Part shown: one piece after another, positions 52,266 to 61,055 of the stretch | How the letters are laid out: every line of letters starts with the position of its first letter | How positions within the stretch are numbered: the stretch's first letter is position 1 | Assembly: GCF_030286555.1 (NCBI RefSeq) | Contig: NZ_JASVWF010000001.1 | Coordinates: 930,001 to 994,000 of the forward strand | From: Actinomycetospora termitidis | Lineage (GTDB): Bacteria; Actinomycetota; Actinomycetes; Mycobacteriales; Pseudonocardiaceae | Reading direction: 5' to 3' | DNA length: 64,000 nt | Program-made: the position numbers and the translations under genes | The notes under the pieces: generated by a model | Databases searched by the model: none | Told to the model about the DNA's origin: nothing | Seen by the model: the letters and a program-made list of their open reading frames with translations, nothing else

Positions 52266-52299
52266 GAGTGCTTGCACCAGCTAGCACTCGTGTTAGCGT
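52266..52299 (+). promoter_or_regulatory. promoter and inverted repeat upstream of the XRE gene
   Basis: GAGTGCT (52266) and AGCACTC (52283) form a perfect inverted repeat with a 10-nt spacer; TTGCAC (52273-52278) and TAGCGT (52294-52299), 15 nt apart, look like -35 and -10 elements overlapping it. Binding by the XRE product would autoregulate the gene. Confidence 0.55.
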
Positions 52300-52330
52300 G
52301 GATGTCAGTCACGGCGAGGAGGTGAGCACG

Positions 52331-52813
52331 ATGTCCGGTGTGGACGGTGTCGACAAGGCACTCAACCAGGCCGTCGAGGACATCGGTGCGTACATCCGCA
52401 AGCAGCGCGAGTCGGCGCAGGTCTCCCTGCGGCAGCTCGCCAAGGTCGCGGGGATCTCAAATCCCTACCTGAGCCAGATCGAGCGGGGACTGCGCAAGCC
52501 GTCCGCCGAGATCCTGGGTCAGATCGCGACCGGGCTGCGCATCTCGGCCGAGGCGCTGTACGTGAAGGCGGGGATCCTCGAGGAGCGTCAGGGCTCCGCG
52601 GTCCTCGATTCACTGGCCTGCGACCCGGAGCTCACGGAGCGCCAGAAGCAGGTCCTGCACGACATCTACGAGTCGTTCCGCCGCGAGAACCGCGCGGCCG
52701 GGATCACGGCTCCGGCGCCCGCCGAGCGCGATGCCGCCTCCGGTGCCACCGCGGGGACGGCGGCCCTGTCCGTCGCCCCCGACCTCACCCGCATCCCGTC
52801 CGACGAGGAGTGA
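52331..52813 (+). CDS. XRE-type helix-turn-helix regulator upstream of hbhA
   Basis: A 160-residue protein with a lambda-repressor-like HTH at residues about 14-75 (IGAYIRKQRESAQVSLRQLAKVAG, ISNPYLSQIERGLRKPSAEI, LRISAEALYVKAGI). The C-terminal part is partly helical (ELTERQKQVLHDIYESFRREN), then disordered. Its place directly before the HbhA-like gene matches Rv0474-hbhA (Rv0475) in M. tuberculosis. The ATG has GAGGAGG; a GTG three codons earlier is an alternative. Confidence 0.9.
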   Translation: MSGVDGVDKALNQAVEDIGAYIRKQRESAQVSLRQLAKVAGISNPYLSQIERGLRKPSAEILGQIATGLRISAEALYVKAGILEERQGSAVLDSLACDPELTERQKQVLHDIYESFRRENRAAGITAPAPAERDAASGATAGTAALSVAPDLTRIPSDEE

Positions 52814-52815
52814 AC

Positions 52816-53544
52816 ATGCCTGTCACCTTCCCCACCAAGTTCGACGTGCGAGAGGCGCGCGACCAGGCCAACAAGGTCGTCTCCGACGTCGTCGACCCGT
52901 TCCGTGCCCCGGCGCTCGCCCTGCTCGGCCTCGGTGACTACGCCGTGGCCAGCGCCCAGGAGGCCTTCTCCAAGGTCCAGGCCGGCGCCACCGAGGTCCA
53001 GGCCCGCGTCGAGGACCTCCCCTCGGAGCTGCAGGAGCTGCGCGGCAAGCTGACCAGCGAGGACTTCCGTCGCCTCGCCGACAGCTACGTCGCCGCGGTG
53101 CGCAGCGTCTACGCCGACCTCGTGAAGCGCGGCGAGACCGCGTACACGCAAATCAAGGCGCAGCCGCAGGTCAAGCAGGCCCTCGACACCGTCGACCAGG
53201 TCTCCTCCGAGCTGGAGAACCGGCTCGAGGACGCCACCGAGGGTGTCCGCGTCCGCGGTGAGGCCGCGCTCGCGGAGGTCACCAAGCAGACCCGCTCGGT
53301 CGGCGAGCGCGCCGCCCGCTACACCCAGCGGGCCACCGCGGAGGCCGCCGAGGCCATCACCGAGGTGAGCGCCGAGGTCGCCGCCGACGTGAAGGAGGCC
53401 GGCGAGGAGGCCGCGCACGAGACCCGCTCGGCCGCCCGCAAGACGGCCGCGCGCACGGCCCCGAAGAAGCAGGGCCCGAAGAACGCCCCGAAGTCGGCCG
53501 CCACCAAGGCCGCCGCGCCGAAGGCGCCGACCGGCAAGGCCTGA
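52816..53544 (+). CDS. hbhA: heparin-binding-haemagglutinin-like protein
   Basis: A 242-residue HbhA homologue by layout and position. A short hydrophobic N-terminal part (PFRAPALALLGLGDYAVAS, residues 30-50), a long amphipathic coiled coil (ELQELRGKLTSEDFRRLADSY, DTVDQVSSELENRLEDATEG) and a lysine/alanine/proline-rich tail (KTAARTAPKKQGPKNAPKSA). The mycobacterial protein binds heparan sulphate through this tail and localises to lipid inclusions or the envelope. Its role here is inferred from the mycobacterial case. It starts two bases after the XRE stop, with GAGGAG. Confidence 0.85.
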   Translation: MPVTFPTKFDVREARDQANKVVSDVVDPFRAPALALLGLGDYAVASAQEAFSKVQAGATEVQARVEDLPSELQELRGKLTSEDFRRLADSYVAAVRSVYADLVKRGETAYTQIKAQPQVKQALDTVDQVSSELENRLEDATEGVRVRGEAALAEVTKQTRSVGERAARYTQRATAEAAEAITEVSAEVAADVKEAGEEAAHETRSAARKTAARTAPKKQGPKNAPKSAATKAAAPKAPTGKA

Positions 53545-53560
53545 CGCTCCCCGGTCGAAT

Positions 53561-53594
53561 GGCCCCGGTCCCCGCACCCGCGGGGGCCGGGGCC
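53561..53594 (+). terminator. hairpin after hbhA
   Basis: Thirteen-bp arms GGCCCCGGTCCCC and GGGGGCCGGGGCC (one G-T pair) with an 8-nt loop start 17 bp after the hbhA-like stop. No poly-T. It ends the XRE-hbhA transcript before the leaderless DUF2516 promoter. Confidence 0.65.
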
Positions 53595-53662
53595 GTCGTC
53601 GTGTCTGCTCTGCGCCGAGTGGGTGGATCGGGCCGTTCCCACCAGCACGTATCCTCGCCGGT

Positions 53663-53983
53663 GTGCTGCTGCCCAGCCCGGTGTTCGTGTATCTCGACTA
53701 CTACCTGTCGACGCTGATCTGGATCATCATGATCCCGGTCGGCCTCTACGCGTTCATCCATTCGCTCCTGCAGCGGGCCGACGCCTTCACCGCCGTCGAC
53801 AAGCTGACCAAGCCGGCCTGGTGCGCGATCACCGGGGTCGGCGCGCTGCTGCTCGTGGTCTCCGTCGGCGGGCCCGTCGCGAACTTCGCGATCCTGTGGC
53901 TGGTCGCCCTGTGCGCGGTGCTCGTCTACCTCGTCGACGTGCGGCCGAAGGTGACCGAGGTGCAGCAGGGCGGGCGGTGGTGA
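53663..53983 (+). CDS. DUF2516 small membrane protein (Rv0476-like)
   Basis: A 106-residue protein with three transmembrane helices: YLSTLIWIIMIPVGLYAFIHSLL, TGVGALLLVVSVGG and FAILWLVALCAVLVYLVDV. Its sequence and its place after hbhA match the DUF2516 family represented by Rv0476. Function unknown. The start lies 7 nt after TATCCT, so it is probably leaderless; its stop overlaps the next GTG (GTGA). Confidence 0.87.
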   Translation: MLLPSPVFVYLDYYLSTLIWIIMIPVGLYAFIHSLLQRADAFTAVDKLTKPAWCAITGVGALLLVVSVGGPVANFAILWLVALCAVLVYLVDVRPKVTEVQQGGRW

Positions 53984-54534
53984 TCGGTCTCGAACCAGCC
54001 GCCGGCACGCTCGAGCCGGTCCCGGCGCTCGACCGGCCCGACCTGCTCGCGGGTCCCGTCGTCGAGGCGCTGAAGGCCCTGCCCGCCGACCTCGCCGCCT
54101 CCTGCGGCGTGGCCGCGATCGACCCCGACCTGGCCGACACGGCCGCCTTCTGCGAGGCCTACTCCTCCCCGCTCGAGCTCTCGGCGAACTGCGTAGTGGT
54201 GACGGGGTCGCGGTCCGGCGAGCAGCGCTTCGCGGCCTGCGTGGTCCTCGCGACGACGCGTGCCGACGTCAACGGCGTGGTCCGCAAGCGGATCGACGTC
54301 CGCAAGGCCTCGTTCGCGCCGATGGACCTCGCCGTCGAGCTCACCGGCATGGAGTACGGCGGCATCACGCCGTTCGGGCTGCCGGTCGGCTGGGCGGTCC
54401 TCGTGGACGCGGCGGTCCTGGCCGCACCCGCCGTCGTCGTCGGGAGCGGGATCCGCGGCTCGAAGCTCGTCGTGCCGGGCTCGGTGCTCGACCGCCTGCC
54501 CGGCGCGGAGGCGCTGGAGCGCCTGGGGCGGTAG
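53980..54534 (+). CDS. YbaK/EbsC-family aminoacyl-tRNA deacylase-like protein
   Basis: A 184-residue protein of the YbaK/ProX editing fold: ANCVVVTGSRSGEQRFAACVVLATTRADVN (strand-helix core), VRKRIDVRKASFAPMDLAVELTGMEYGGITPFGLP with the conserved K and the GGITPFG loop near 118, and a C-terminal VVVGSGIRGSKLVVPGSVL. Family members hydrolyse mischarged tRNAs. Substrate not assigned. Coupled to DUF2516 by overlap. Confidence 0.87.
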   Translation: MIGLEPAAGTLEPVPALDRPDLLAGPVVEALKALPADLAASCGVAAIDPDLADTAAFCEAYSSPLELSANCVVVTGSRSGEQRFAACVVLATTRADVNGVVRKRIDVRKASFAPMDLAVELTGMEYGGITPFGLPVGWAVLVDAAVLAAPAVVVGSGIRGSKLVVPGSVLDRLPGAEALERLGR

Positions 54535-54538
54535 GGGC

Positions 54539-55009
54539 TCAGCCGGCGAGCCAGCGCGTCAGGAAGTCGGCCTCCCAGCGCAGCAGCTCGCCCACCTGCT
54601 CGGCGACGACGCCCTCGATCTTCCCGCCGACCATCGGCACCGGGACGGTGGTCGAGGCGTCGACGGTCAGCCGGGAGCCCTCGCCGTCGGGAACGACCTG
54701 CTGGGTCCCCGTGATCGAGCCCGGCAGGCCGCGCACGTCGACGGCGACGTCGGCGTGCGGGCCGTTCCAGGTCTCCGTGCGGTCGAGGATCAGGTCGTCG
54801 CCGGTGAAGCGCCGCACCACCGAGGGCAGGAACTCGACCGGGACCCCCTGACGCAGCACGATCCGGTCGCCCTCGTGGGACACCAGCGCGGCGTCCTTCC
54901 CGCCGAGCTCGGCGAGCCGCGCGTTCAGGTACGCGTCGTCGGTGAGGGCGCCGACCACGGTGTCGACGGGGTGCGGGAACACGGCGCTGTGCTGGATGGG
55001 GCGGGCCAC
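54539..55009 (-). CDS. DUF2505 family SRPBCC-like protein
   Basis: A 156-residue protein with the DUF2505/START-like fold: IQHSAVFPHPVDTVVGALTDDAYLNARLAELGG at the start, RFTGDDLILDRTETWNGP in the middle, TVDASTTVPVPMVGGKIEGVV and the C-terminal helix EADFLTRWLA. It would bind a lipid or hydrophobic ligand; mycobacteria have a related gene beside murB. The GTG lies 8 nt after TAGCGT on the minus strand. Confidence 0.85.
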   Translation of the reverse strand: MARPIQHSAVFPHPVDTVVGALTDDAYLNARLAELGGKDAALVSHEGDRIVLRQGVPVEFLPSVVRRFTGDDLILDRTETWNGPHADVAVDVRGLPGSITGTQQVVPDGEGSRLTVDASTTVPVPMVGGKIEGVVAEQVGELLRWEADFLTRWLAG

Positions 55010-55054
55010 GGGCCGGAACGCTACCGGCCGTCGGTGGCGGCTACCGTCGGGAAC
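55010..55054. promoter_or_regulatory. divergent leaderless promoters for DUF2505 and murB
   Basis: The 45-bp gap holds TAGCGT reading left (55018-55023) and TACCGT reading right (55042-55047), 8 nt and 7 nt from the two GTG starts. Neither gene has a Shine-Dalgarno. Both signals resemble actinobacterial -10 elements of leaderless transcripts. Confidence 0.65.
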
Positions 55055-56116
55055 GTGCCGACGACCGCGGTCCCCCTGGCGGACCTGACGACGCTGCGTC
55101 TCGGCGGCCCGGCCCGACAGCTCGTGCGGGCGACGGACACCGACGCGATCGTCGCCGCCGTGCGGGAGGCGGACGCGGCCGGCGAACGGCTGCTCGTCCT
55201 CGGGGGCGGGTCCAACCTCGTCGTTCCCGACGACGGGTTCGACGGCACCGTCGTCCGGCTCGAGTCCCGGGGCCACACGGTGACGCGGGACGGCGACACC
55301 GCCCTCGTGGACGTCGCGGCCGGCGAGGACTGGGACGAGCTGGTCGCGGCAACCGTCACCGAGGGGCTCGGCGGGCTGGAGTGCCTGTCCGGCATCCCCG
55401 GCAGCACCGGGGCGACGCCCGTGCAGAACGTCGGCGCGTACGGGGTCGAGGTCGCCGACCTGCTGGTCGACGTCACCCTCCTCGACCGCGCCACCGGCGA
55501 GGTGGCGACCGTCCCGGCCGGCGCCCTGGGGCTCGGCTACCGCACCAGCCGGATCAAGGGCCACGACCGCGAGATCGTGCTGAGCGCCCGCTTCCGGCTG
55601 ACCACCGACGGGCTCTCCGCCCCGATCCGGTACGCCGAGCTCGCCCGCACCCTCGGCGTCGAGGCCGGGACGCGGGTGCCCGTCGCGGAGGCGCGTGCGG
55701 CCGTCCTCGGGCTGCGCCGCGGCAAGGGCATGGTGCTCGACGAGGCCGACCACGACACGTGGAGCGCGGGCTCGTTCTTCACCAACCCCGTCGTCGGGAA
55801 GGACGTGGCCGACGACGTGGCCCGACGCGTCGCGACGCTCGACGCGCGGCCCGTCACCGCCTGGCCCACCGACGACGGGCGGGTCAAGCTCTCCGCCGCG
55901 GCCCTCATCGAGCGCGCCGGCGTACCGCGCGGCCACCCGGGCCCGGACGCGCCGGTCCGCGTGTCCACCCGGCACACGCTCGCCCTGACCAACCGCGGCG
56001 ACGGCACGACGGCGGAGCTGCTCGCGCTCGCCCGCGACGTCCGCGACCGGGTCGAGGCGGCGTTCGGGGTGCGGCTGGTCCCGGAGCCGGTGCTCGTCGG
56101 TCGCGCCGCTCTCTAG
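55055..56116 (+). CDS. murB: UDP-N-acetylenolpyruvoylglucosamine reductase
   Basis: A 353-residue MurB, which uses NADPH and FAD to make UDP-N-acetylmuramate for peptidoglycan. The FAD domain shows LVLGGGSNLVVPDDGF near 47, ECLSGIPGSTGATPVQNVGAYGVEV (signature) near 115 and YRTSRIKGHD near 165. The C-terminal substrate domain has WSAGSFFTNPVV with the catalytic Ser near 240 and VKLSAAALIERAG near 275; the final Glu is in VPEPVLVG. A type I enzyme. It overlaps the convergent SDR gene by 4 bp. Confidence 0.95.
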   Translation: MPTTAVPLADLTTLRLGGPARQLVRATDTDAIVAAVREADAAGERLLVLGGGSNLVVPDDGFDGTVVRLESRGHTVTRDGDTALVDVAAGEDWDELVAATVTEGLGGLECLSGIPGSTGATPVQNVGAYGVEVADLLVDVTLLDRATGEVATVPAGALGLGYRTSRIKGHDREIVLSARFRLTTDGLSAPIRYAELARTLGVEAGTRVPVAEARAAVLGLRRGKGMVLDEADHDTWSAGSFFTNPVVGKDVADDVARRVATLDARPVTAWPTDDGRVKLSAAALIERAGVPRGHPGPDAPVRVSTRHTLALTNRGDGTTAELLALARDVRDRVEAAFGVRLVPEPVLVGRAAL

Positions 56117-56871
56117 GTCCGGTGGAACCTCATCCCGCTGGCCTGGTCGCGCGGCTTGAGGACGATCGTGTCGATGTTGACGTGCGACGGGCGGCTCATG
56201 ACGAAGGCGACGGTCGCGGCGACGTCGTCGGCGGTCAGCGGCGTGATGCCCTGGTAGACCTTGTCGGCGCGCTCCTGGTCGCCGTCGAAGCGGACCAGCG
56301 CGAACTCGGTCTCCACCGCGCCCGGGGCGATCTCGGTGACCCGCACCGGCTCGCCGAGCAGCTCGCCGCGCAGCGTGCGGTGCAGCGCGCCCTCGGCGTG
56401 CTTCGCGGCGGTGTAGCCGGACCCGCCGTCGTAGACCTCCAGGCCCGCGATCGAGGTGATCGTCACGACGTGCCCGTCGCCGGAGGCGATGAGGTCGGGC
56501 AGCAGGGCCTTCGTGACGCGCACGGTGCCCAGGACGTTGGACTCCCACATCCAGCGCCAGTGCTCCTCGTCGGCGTCGATCACCTTCTCGGTGCCCTTGG
56601 CCCCGCCGGCGTTGTTCACCAGGCCGCGGACGGTGCCCAGCTCCCGGACGCCGCGGGCGAACTCCTCGACGGACGAGGCGTCGGTGACGTCGAGCGGGAG
56701 GGCCGTCCCGCCGACCTCGTCCGCGATCGCCTGCACGCGCTCCAGGCGGCGGGCGCCGAGCACGGGGTGCCAGCCGTCGGCGGCGAGCGCCCGGGCGGTG
56801 GCGGCGCCGATCCCGGAGCTGGCGCCGGTGACGACGACGAGGGGCCGCGTGGCTGAGGTGGGAGAGGTCAC
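56113..56871 (-). CDS. SDR family oxidoreductase (Rv0484c-like)
   Basis: A 252-residue classical short-chain dehydrogenase: [15 protein letters not shown] near 12, [26 protein letters not shown] near 84, catalytic Ser in TITSIAG near 137, [11 protein letters not shown] with Tyr and Lys near 150, and APGAVETEF near 183. The substrate is unknown. Its place between murB and mshA matches the mycobacterial SDR Rv0484c. GTG 8 nt from TAGGGT. Confidence 0.9.
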   Translation of the reverse strand: MTSPTSATRPLVVVTGASSGIGAATARALAADGWHPVLGARRLERVQAIADEVGGTALPLDVTDASSVEEFARGVRELGTVRGLVNNAGGAKGTEKVIDADEEHWRWMWESNVLGTVRVTKALLPDLIASGDGHVVTITSIAGLEVYDGGSGYTAAKHAEGALHRTLRGELLGEPVRVTEIAPGAVETEFALVRFDGDQERADKVYQGITPLTADDVAATVAFVMSRPSHVNIDTIVLKPRDQASGMRFHRT

Positions 56872-56935
56872 GGCGGGCCACCCTAGGCCCGCTTTCGGGC
56901 GGACGGCGATCTGGTCGTTGCCTAAGCTGTGGTCC
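56872..56935. promoter_or_regulatory. divergent leaderless promoters for the SDR gene and mshA
   Basis: TAGGGT reading left (56880-56885) and TAAGCT reading right (56923-56928) lie 8 and 7 nt from the GTG starts of the SDR gene and mshA. The latter decides the mshA start, for which no ribosome-binding site is present. Confidence 0.6.
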
Positions 56936-58300
56936 GTGATTCCGGCGGCGAGGGCGGCGACGGACGGCACGGCCCCATCTCGGCCGAGGCCGCGCACGTT
57001 GGCATCGGTACGGCGGTCCCCCCGCCGGGTCGCGGTGATCTCGGTGCACACCTCCCCCCTCGCCCAGCCCGGGACCGGCGACGCCGGCGGGATGAACGTC
57101 TACGTCGTGCAGACTGCGAAGGAGATGGCGCGCCGCGGCGTCGAGGTCGAGATCTTCACGCGGCAGACGACGTCGGACCTGCCGCCGGTCGCCGAGCTCG
57201 CGCCCGGGGTGCTGGTGCGCCACGTCGTCGCGGGCCCGTTCGGCGGCCTCGGCAAGGAGGACCTGCCGGGCCAGCTGTGCGCCTTCACCGCCGGGGTGCT
57301 GCGCGACGAGGCCCGTCAGGAACCGGGCTGGTTCGACGTCGTGCACTCGCACTACTGGCTCTCCGGCCAGGTCGGGTGGCTGCTGCGCGACCGGTGGGGC
57401 GTGCCCCTGGTGCACACCGCGCACACGCTCGCGAAGGTCAAGAACGCCGCGCTCGCCGAGGGCGACACCCCCGAGCCGCTCGGCCGGCTGGTGGGGGAGG
57501 AGCAGGTGGTCGCCGAGGCCGACCGGCTCGTGGCGTCCACGCCCGCCGAGGCCGAGGCGCTCATCGCCGAGTACGACGCCGACCCGGAGCGGGTCCGCAC
57601 CGTCGCCCCCGGCGTCGACCTGGAGACCTTCACCCCCGGGCGGGACCGCGGCGCCGCCCGCGCGGCCGTCGCCCGCGAGGTGGGGACGCCGATCCGCGAG
57701 GACGACGTGGTCCTCGCCTTCGTCGGGCGGATCCAGCCGCTCAAGGCGCCGGACGTCCTCCTCCGGGCCGCCGCGGAGATGCTCACCCGCCGTCCGGACC
57801 TGCGGGAACGGCTCAAGGTGCTCGTGGTCGGCGGCCCGTCCGGCTCCGGGGTCACCCAGCCGCGGGTGCTCGTCGATCTCGCGGCGGAACTGGGTATCAC
57901 CGACGTCGTGAGCTTCCTGCCCCCGCGCGCCGGTGCCGCGCTCGCCGAGGTCTACCGGGCGGCCGACGTCGTCGCGGTCCCCAGCCACTCCGAGTCGTTC
58001 GGCCTGGTCGCGCTCGAGGCGCAGGCCTGCGGGACGCCCGTCGTCGCCGCTGCGGTCGGCGGGCTGCCGGTCGCGGTCGCCGACGGCCGGTCGGGGCTGT
58101 TGGTGGGCGACCACACCGCCGCGTCGTGGGCGTCGGCGCTCGAACGGGCCGCGGTGGACCGCGAGATGCGCGGCCGGCTGGCCGCGGGCGCGATCGAGCA
58201 CGCCCAGGCCTTCTCCTGGGACCGCACGACGGACGCCCTCCTCGCGACCTACGCCGAGGCGGCCGCGGCCCGCGTCGCCGTGCAGGGGGTGGCGGTGTGA
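56936..58300 (+). CDS. mshA: D-inositol-3-phosphate glycosyltransferase, mycothiol synthesis
   Basis: A 454-residue GT-B glycosyltransferase (family GT4). After a variable N-terminus, [23 protein letters not shown] (near 33) is the MshA signature, with [14 protein letters not shown] near 130 and the donor-site [23 protein letters not shown] near 352 (E-x7-E). It joins GlcNAc from UDP-GlcNAc to 1L-inositol-1-phosphate, the first step to mycothiol. Coupled to a YbjN-like gene by GTGA, as in mycobacteria. Confidence 0.94.
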   Translation: MIPAARAATDGTAPSRPRPRTLASVRRSPRRVAVISVHTSPLAQPGTGDAGGMNVYVVQTAKEMARRGVEVEIFTRQTTSDLPPVAELAPGVLVRHVVAGPFGGLGKEDLPGQLCAFTAGVLRDEARQEPGWFDVVHSHYWLSGQVGWLLRDRWGVPLVHTAHTLAKVKNAALAEGDTPEPLGRLVGEEQVVAEADRLVASTPAEAEALIAEYDADPERVRTVAPGVDLETFTPGRDRGAARAAVAREVGTPIREDDVVLAFVGRIQPLKAPDVLLRAAAEMLTRRPDLRERLKVLVVGGPSGSGVTQPRVLVDLAAELGITDVVSFLPPRAGAALAEVYRAADVVAVPSHSESFGLVALEAQACGTPVVAAAVGGLPVAVADGRSGLLVGDHTAASWASALERAAVDREMRGRLAAGAIEHAQAFSWDRTTDALLATYAEAAAARVAVQGVAV

Positions 58301-58776
58301 GCGCGCAGACCATCGTGGACGCGCTCGAGGAGCGCGAGCTCGCCTACCAGCGGCGGGACGCGAACAGCTTCTTCGTGACGCTGCCCGGCACCAAGAAGCT
58401 GCAGACCAACTGCTGGCTGGTGCTCACCCCGCACGCGCTGCTGGTCGAGGCGTTCGTGTGCCGGCGCCCGGACGAGAACTTCGAGGGCGTGTACCGCTGG
58501 CTGCTGCAGCGCAACACCCGGCTCTACGGCGTGCACTACTGCCTCGACGACGTCGGGGACATCCACCTCGTCGGACGGGTCGCGCTGCACGCGATCACCG
58601 ACGACGAGATCGACCGCGTGCTCGGGCAGGTGCTCGAGGCCGCGGACGGTGACTTCAACACGCTCATCGAGCTCGGCTTCGCGACGTCGATCCGGCGCGA
58701 GTGGGCGTGGCGGGAGTCCCGCGGGGAGTCGCTGGCGAACCTCCGCGCCTTTCAGCACCTGGTGTCCGATTCCTGA
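58297..58776 (+). CDS. YbjN domain protein (Rv0487-like)
   Basis: A 159-residue YbjN/CesT-fold protein: [62 protein letters not shown] and [18 protein letters not shown]. Members look like secretion-chaperone-type proteins, some affecting stress or motility (family knowledge). Fixed position after mshA across actinobacteria. No function assigned. Confidence 0.87.
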   Translation: MSAQTIVDALEERELAYQRRDANSFFVTLPGTKKLQTNCWLVLTPHALLVEAFVCRRPDENFEGVYRWLLQRNTRLYGVHYCLDDVGDIHLVGRVALHAITDDEIDRVLGQVLEAADGDFNTLIELGFATSIRREWAWRESRGESLANLRAFQHLVSDS

Positions 58777-58852
58777 GTGACGACACGTGCTCTGGGCCAT
58801 ACTGCTCGGTAGCGTGGTGTGACCCAGCTGACGCAGAACGAGGAGCCCCTGC

Positions 58853-60433
58853 ATGACCGTGCGTAGTCCGTTTGCCGACATCGACATCCCCGACGTCGGG
58901 CTGCCGGAGTTCCTCTTCTCCGACCTGGGCGAGCACACGGACCGCGTCGCGCTGATCGACGGGCCGTCGGGCCGGACGATGACGTTCGGGGAGCTCGCCA
59001 CGGCGGTCGACCGCTTCGCCGCCGCCCTGGGTGAGCGGGGCCTGGGTCGGGGCGACGTGATCGCCCTGTTCGCCCCGAACACCCCGTACTACCCCGTCGT
59101 GTTCCACGGCGCGCTCGCCGCGGGTGTCGCTGTGTCGACGGTGAACGCGCTCTACACCCCCGACGAGCTGGCCTTCCAGCTGCGCGACTCCGGCGCGAAG
59201 ATGCTGGTCACGGTGTCGCCGTTCCTCGACCGCGCCCGCGCCGCGCTGCGCGAGGAGGGCATCGGCGTCACCGAGGTCGTGCTCCTGGACGCCGCCCGCG
59301 ACGACGCGTCCACCCCGCTGCCCGAGAACGCGCTGGCCGACCTGCTGACGACGACGGCCGAGAAGCCCTCGGTCCAGCTCACCGGGGACGACGTGGCGGC
59401 GCTGCCGTACTCGTCGGGGACCACCGGCCGGGCGAAGGGCGTCGTGCTGACGCACCGCAACCTCGTCGCGAACCTGCTGCAGTTCGCGGTGATGCAGAAG
59501 ACGACCAGCGAGTCGAAGATCCTCGCGGTCCTGCCGTTCTTCCACATCTACGGCATGACCGTGATGATGAACAACGGCATCTACCAGCGCGCGGCCGTCG
59601 TGACGATGCCGAAGTTCGACCTCGCGGAGTTCCTGCGGATCGTCTCCGAGCACCGCGTCGACCGGATCTACATCGCGCCGCCGATCGCGGTGGCCCTGGC
59701 CAAGCACCCGATGGTCGAGCAGTACGACATCGACTGCGTCGACGTCGTGTTCTCCGGCGCCGCGGCGCTCGACGCCGACCTCGGCCACAAGGTCGCCAAG
59801 CGGCTGAACTGCTCGGTGTTCCAGGGCTACGGCATGACCGAGCTCTCGCCGGTCAGCCACGCCATGCCCGAGGACCGGCCCGACATGGACCTGTCGTCGA
59901 TCGGCGTCGCGCTGCCGAACATCGAGTGCAAGCTGGTCGACCCGGAGACCGGCGAGGAGGGGTCGCGCGGCGAGCTGTGGGTCAAGGGCCCGAACGTCAT
60001 GCGCGAGTACCTGAACAACGCCGAGGCGACCGCGTCGACGCTGGACGACGAGGGCTACCTGCACACCGGTGACGTCGCGACGGTGACCGAGGAGGGCGTC
60101 TTCTACATCGTCGACCGGGTCAAGGAGCTCATCAAGTACAAGGGCTACCAGGTGCCGCCGGCCGAGCTCGAGGCGCTGCTGCTGACCAACGACGGCATCG
60201 CCGACGCCGCCGTCATCGGGGTCAAGGACGACGAGGGCGAGGAGATCCCGAAGGCGTTCGTCGTGCTCCAGCAGAACGCATCGCTCTCCGCGGACGACGT
60301 CATGTCCTTCGTTGCCGAGCGCATCGCCCCGCACAAGAAGGTCCGGCGGGTGGAGTTCATCGACCAGATCCCGAAGTCCGGCTCCGGGAAGATCCTGCGC
60401 AAGGACCTCCGGGCGCGCGAGGCGGCTTCCTAG
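58853..60433 (+). CDS. 4-coumarate-CoA-ligase-like acyl-CoA synthetase
   Basis: A 526-residue adenylate-forming enzyme in the 4CL/luciferase group: LPYSSGTTGRAKGVVLTHRN near 184, FFHIYGMTVMMNNG near 229, FQGYGMTELSPVSH near 325, GYLHTGDVATV near 399, DRVKELIKYKGYQVPPAELE (hinge) and IPKSGSGKILRKDLR with the catalytic Lys near 515. It activates an aromatic or fatty acid; the substrate is not determinable. The ATG has GAGGAG. Ends at a long hairpin. Confidence 0.92.
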   Translation: MTVRSPFADIDIPDVGLPEFLFSDLGEHTDRVALIDGPSGRTMTFGELATAVDRFAAALGERGLGRGDVIALFAPNTPYYPVVFHGALAAGVAVSTVNALYTPDELAFQLRDSGAKMLVTVSPFLDRARAALREEGIGVTEVVLLDAARDDASTPLPENALADLLTTTAEKPSVQLTGDDVAALPYSSGTTGRAKGVVLTHRNLVANLLQFAVMQKTTSESKILAVLPFFHIYGMTVMMNNGIYQRAAVVTMPKFDLAEFLRIVSEHRVDRIYIAPPIAVALAKHPMVEQYDIDCVDVVFSGAAALDADLGHKVAKRLNCSVFQGYGMTELSPVSHAMPEDRPDMDLSSIGVALPNIECKLVDPETGEEGSRGELWVKGPNVMREYLNNAEATASTLDDEGYLHTGDVATVTEEGVFYIVDRVKELIKYKGYQVPPAELEALLLTNDGIADAAVIGVKDDEGEEIPKAFVVLQQNASLSADDVMSFVAERIAPHKKVRRVEFIDQIPKSGSGKILRKDLRAREAAS

Positions 60434-60443
60434 AACCCTTTCC

Positions 60444-60489
60444 CGACGACGGCCGTGGTCACCTCTCGGGGTGGCCACGGCCGTCGTCG
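60444..60489 (+). terminator. long GC-rich hairpin after the 4CL-like gene
   Basis: Perfect 15-bp arms CGACGACGGCCGTGG/CCACGGCCGTCGTCG are extended by CACC/GGTG inside one mismatch, leaving a 6-nt loop. It starts 11 bp after the ligase stop and has no U-run. The left arm contains the dispersed motif on the minus strand. Confidence 0.75.
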
Positions 60490-60511
60490 TTCCCCCGGGA
60501 GTGCTGCGGGG

Positions 60512-60543
60512 TTGACCCTGGACCCGGCTCCAGGTTCTAGCGT
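60512..60543 (+). promoter_or_regulatory. MerR-type promoter of the metal regulator gene
   Basis: TTGACC and TAGCGT are separated by 20 bp, the over-long spacer typical of MerR-controlled promoters (19-20 bp). Centred in it is CCTGGA-N6-TCCAGG, a perfect dyad. The ATG follows the -10 by only 6 nt, so the transcript is leaderless. Confidence 0.8.
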
Positions 60544-60549
60544 CTGCTC

Positions 60550-60996
60550 ATGACGGACGCGGGCCCGCTCACCATCTCCGACCTGGCCGGACGCACCGGC
60601 CTGCGCCCGGACACCGTGCGGTACTACGAGCGCGTCGGCCTCATGCCGGCGCCCGCGCGGACGAGCGGGGACCACCGCCGCTACGACGCGCTCGCCGTCG
60701 ACCGGCTGCAGTTCATCCGCGGTGCGCAGCGCCTCGGGCTGCGTCTCGCGGACATCCGGAGCCTGCTCGCCGTGCGGGACACCGGGGAGTGCCCGTGCGA
60801 GCCGGCCGAGCCGCTCCTGCGCAGCCGGATCGCCGAGATCGACGCCGAGATGGAGCGGTTGCGTCTGCTCCGCGCCGACCTGGTGGCCATGGCGGACGAG
60901 TTGCCGAGCGCGACCTGCCCGGACCCCGTGCCCGGGACCTGGTGCCCACCCGACCACCGCGAGGCGGAGGGGAGGTGTGACGCATGCTCGATCTGA
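60550..60996 (+). CDS. MerR family metal-responsive regulator
   Basis: A 148-residue MerR protein with DNA-binding domain at 7-75 (LTISDLAGRTGLRPDTVRYYE, RVGLMPAPARTSGDHRRYD) and a dimerisation helix, then CPC (ECPCEPAEP) near residue 80 and a cysteine-bearing C-terminus (TCPDP, TWCPPD, RCDACSI). The spacing resembles Zn/Cd/Pb-type sensors. It appears to regulate its own promoter. The last 13 bp overlap the start of a tiny cysteine-rich frame. Confidence 0.92.
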   Translation: MTDAGPLTISDLAGRTGLRPDTVRYYERVGLMPAPARTSGDHRRYDALAVDRLQFIRGAQRLGLRLADIRSLLAVRDTGECPCEPAEPLLRSRIAEIDAEMERLRLLRADLVAMADELPSATCPDPVPGTWCPPDHREAEGRCDACSI

Positions 60997-61055
60997 GGGC
61001 CTGTCCCTGCTGCGAGGACCCGACCTGTGACTGCAGCTCGTGCGACTGCTGCTGA
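60984..61055 (+). CDS. 23-residue cysteine-rich peptide, candidate mini-metallothionein
   Basis: An ATG frame of 23 codons has eight cysteines: after MLDLRA come C7, C9, C10, C15, C17, C20, C22 and C23, in CPCC, CDC and CDCC clusters with acidic residues between. GGAGGTGTGACGC precedes the ATG at a good distance. It starts inside the end of the metal-type merR gene in another frame and is closed by a strong hairpin starting at its stop. A metal-binding peptide made with the sensor is the natural reading; nothing proves translation. Confidence 0.6.
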   Translation: MLDLRACPCCEDPTCDCSSCDCC

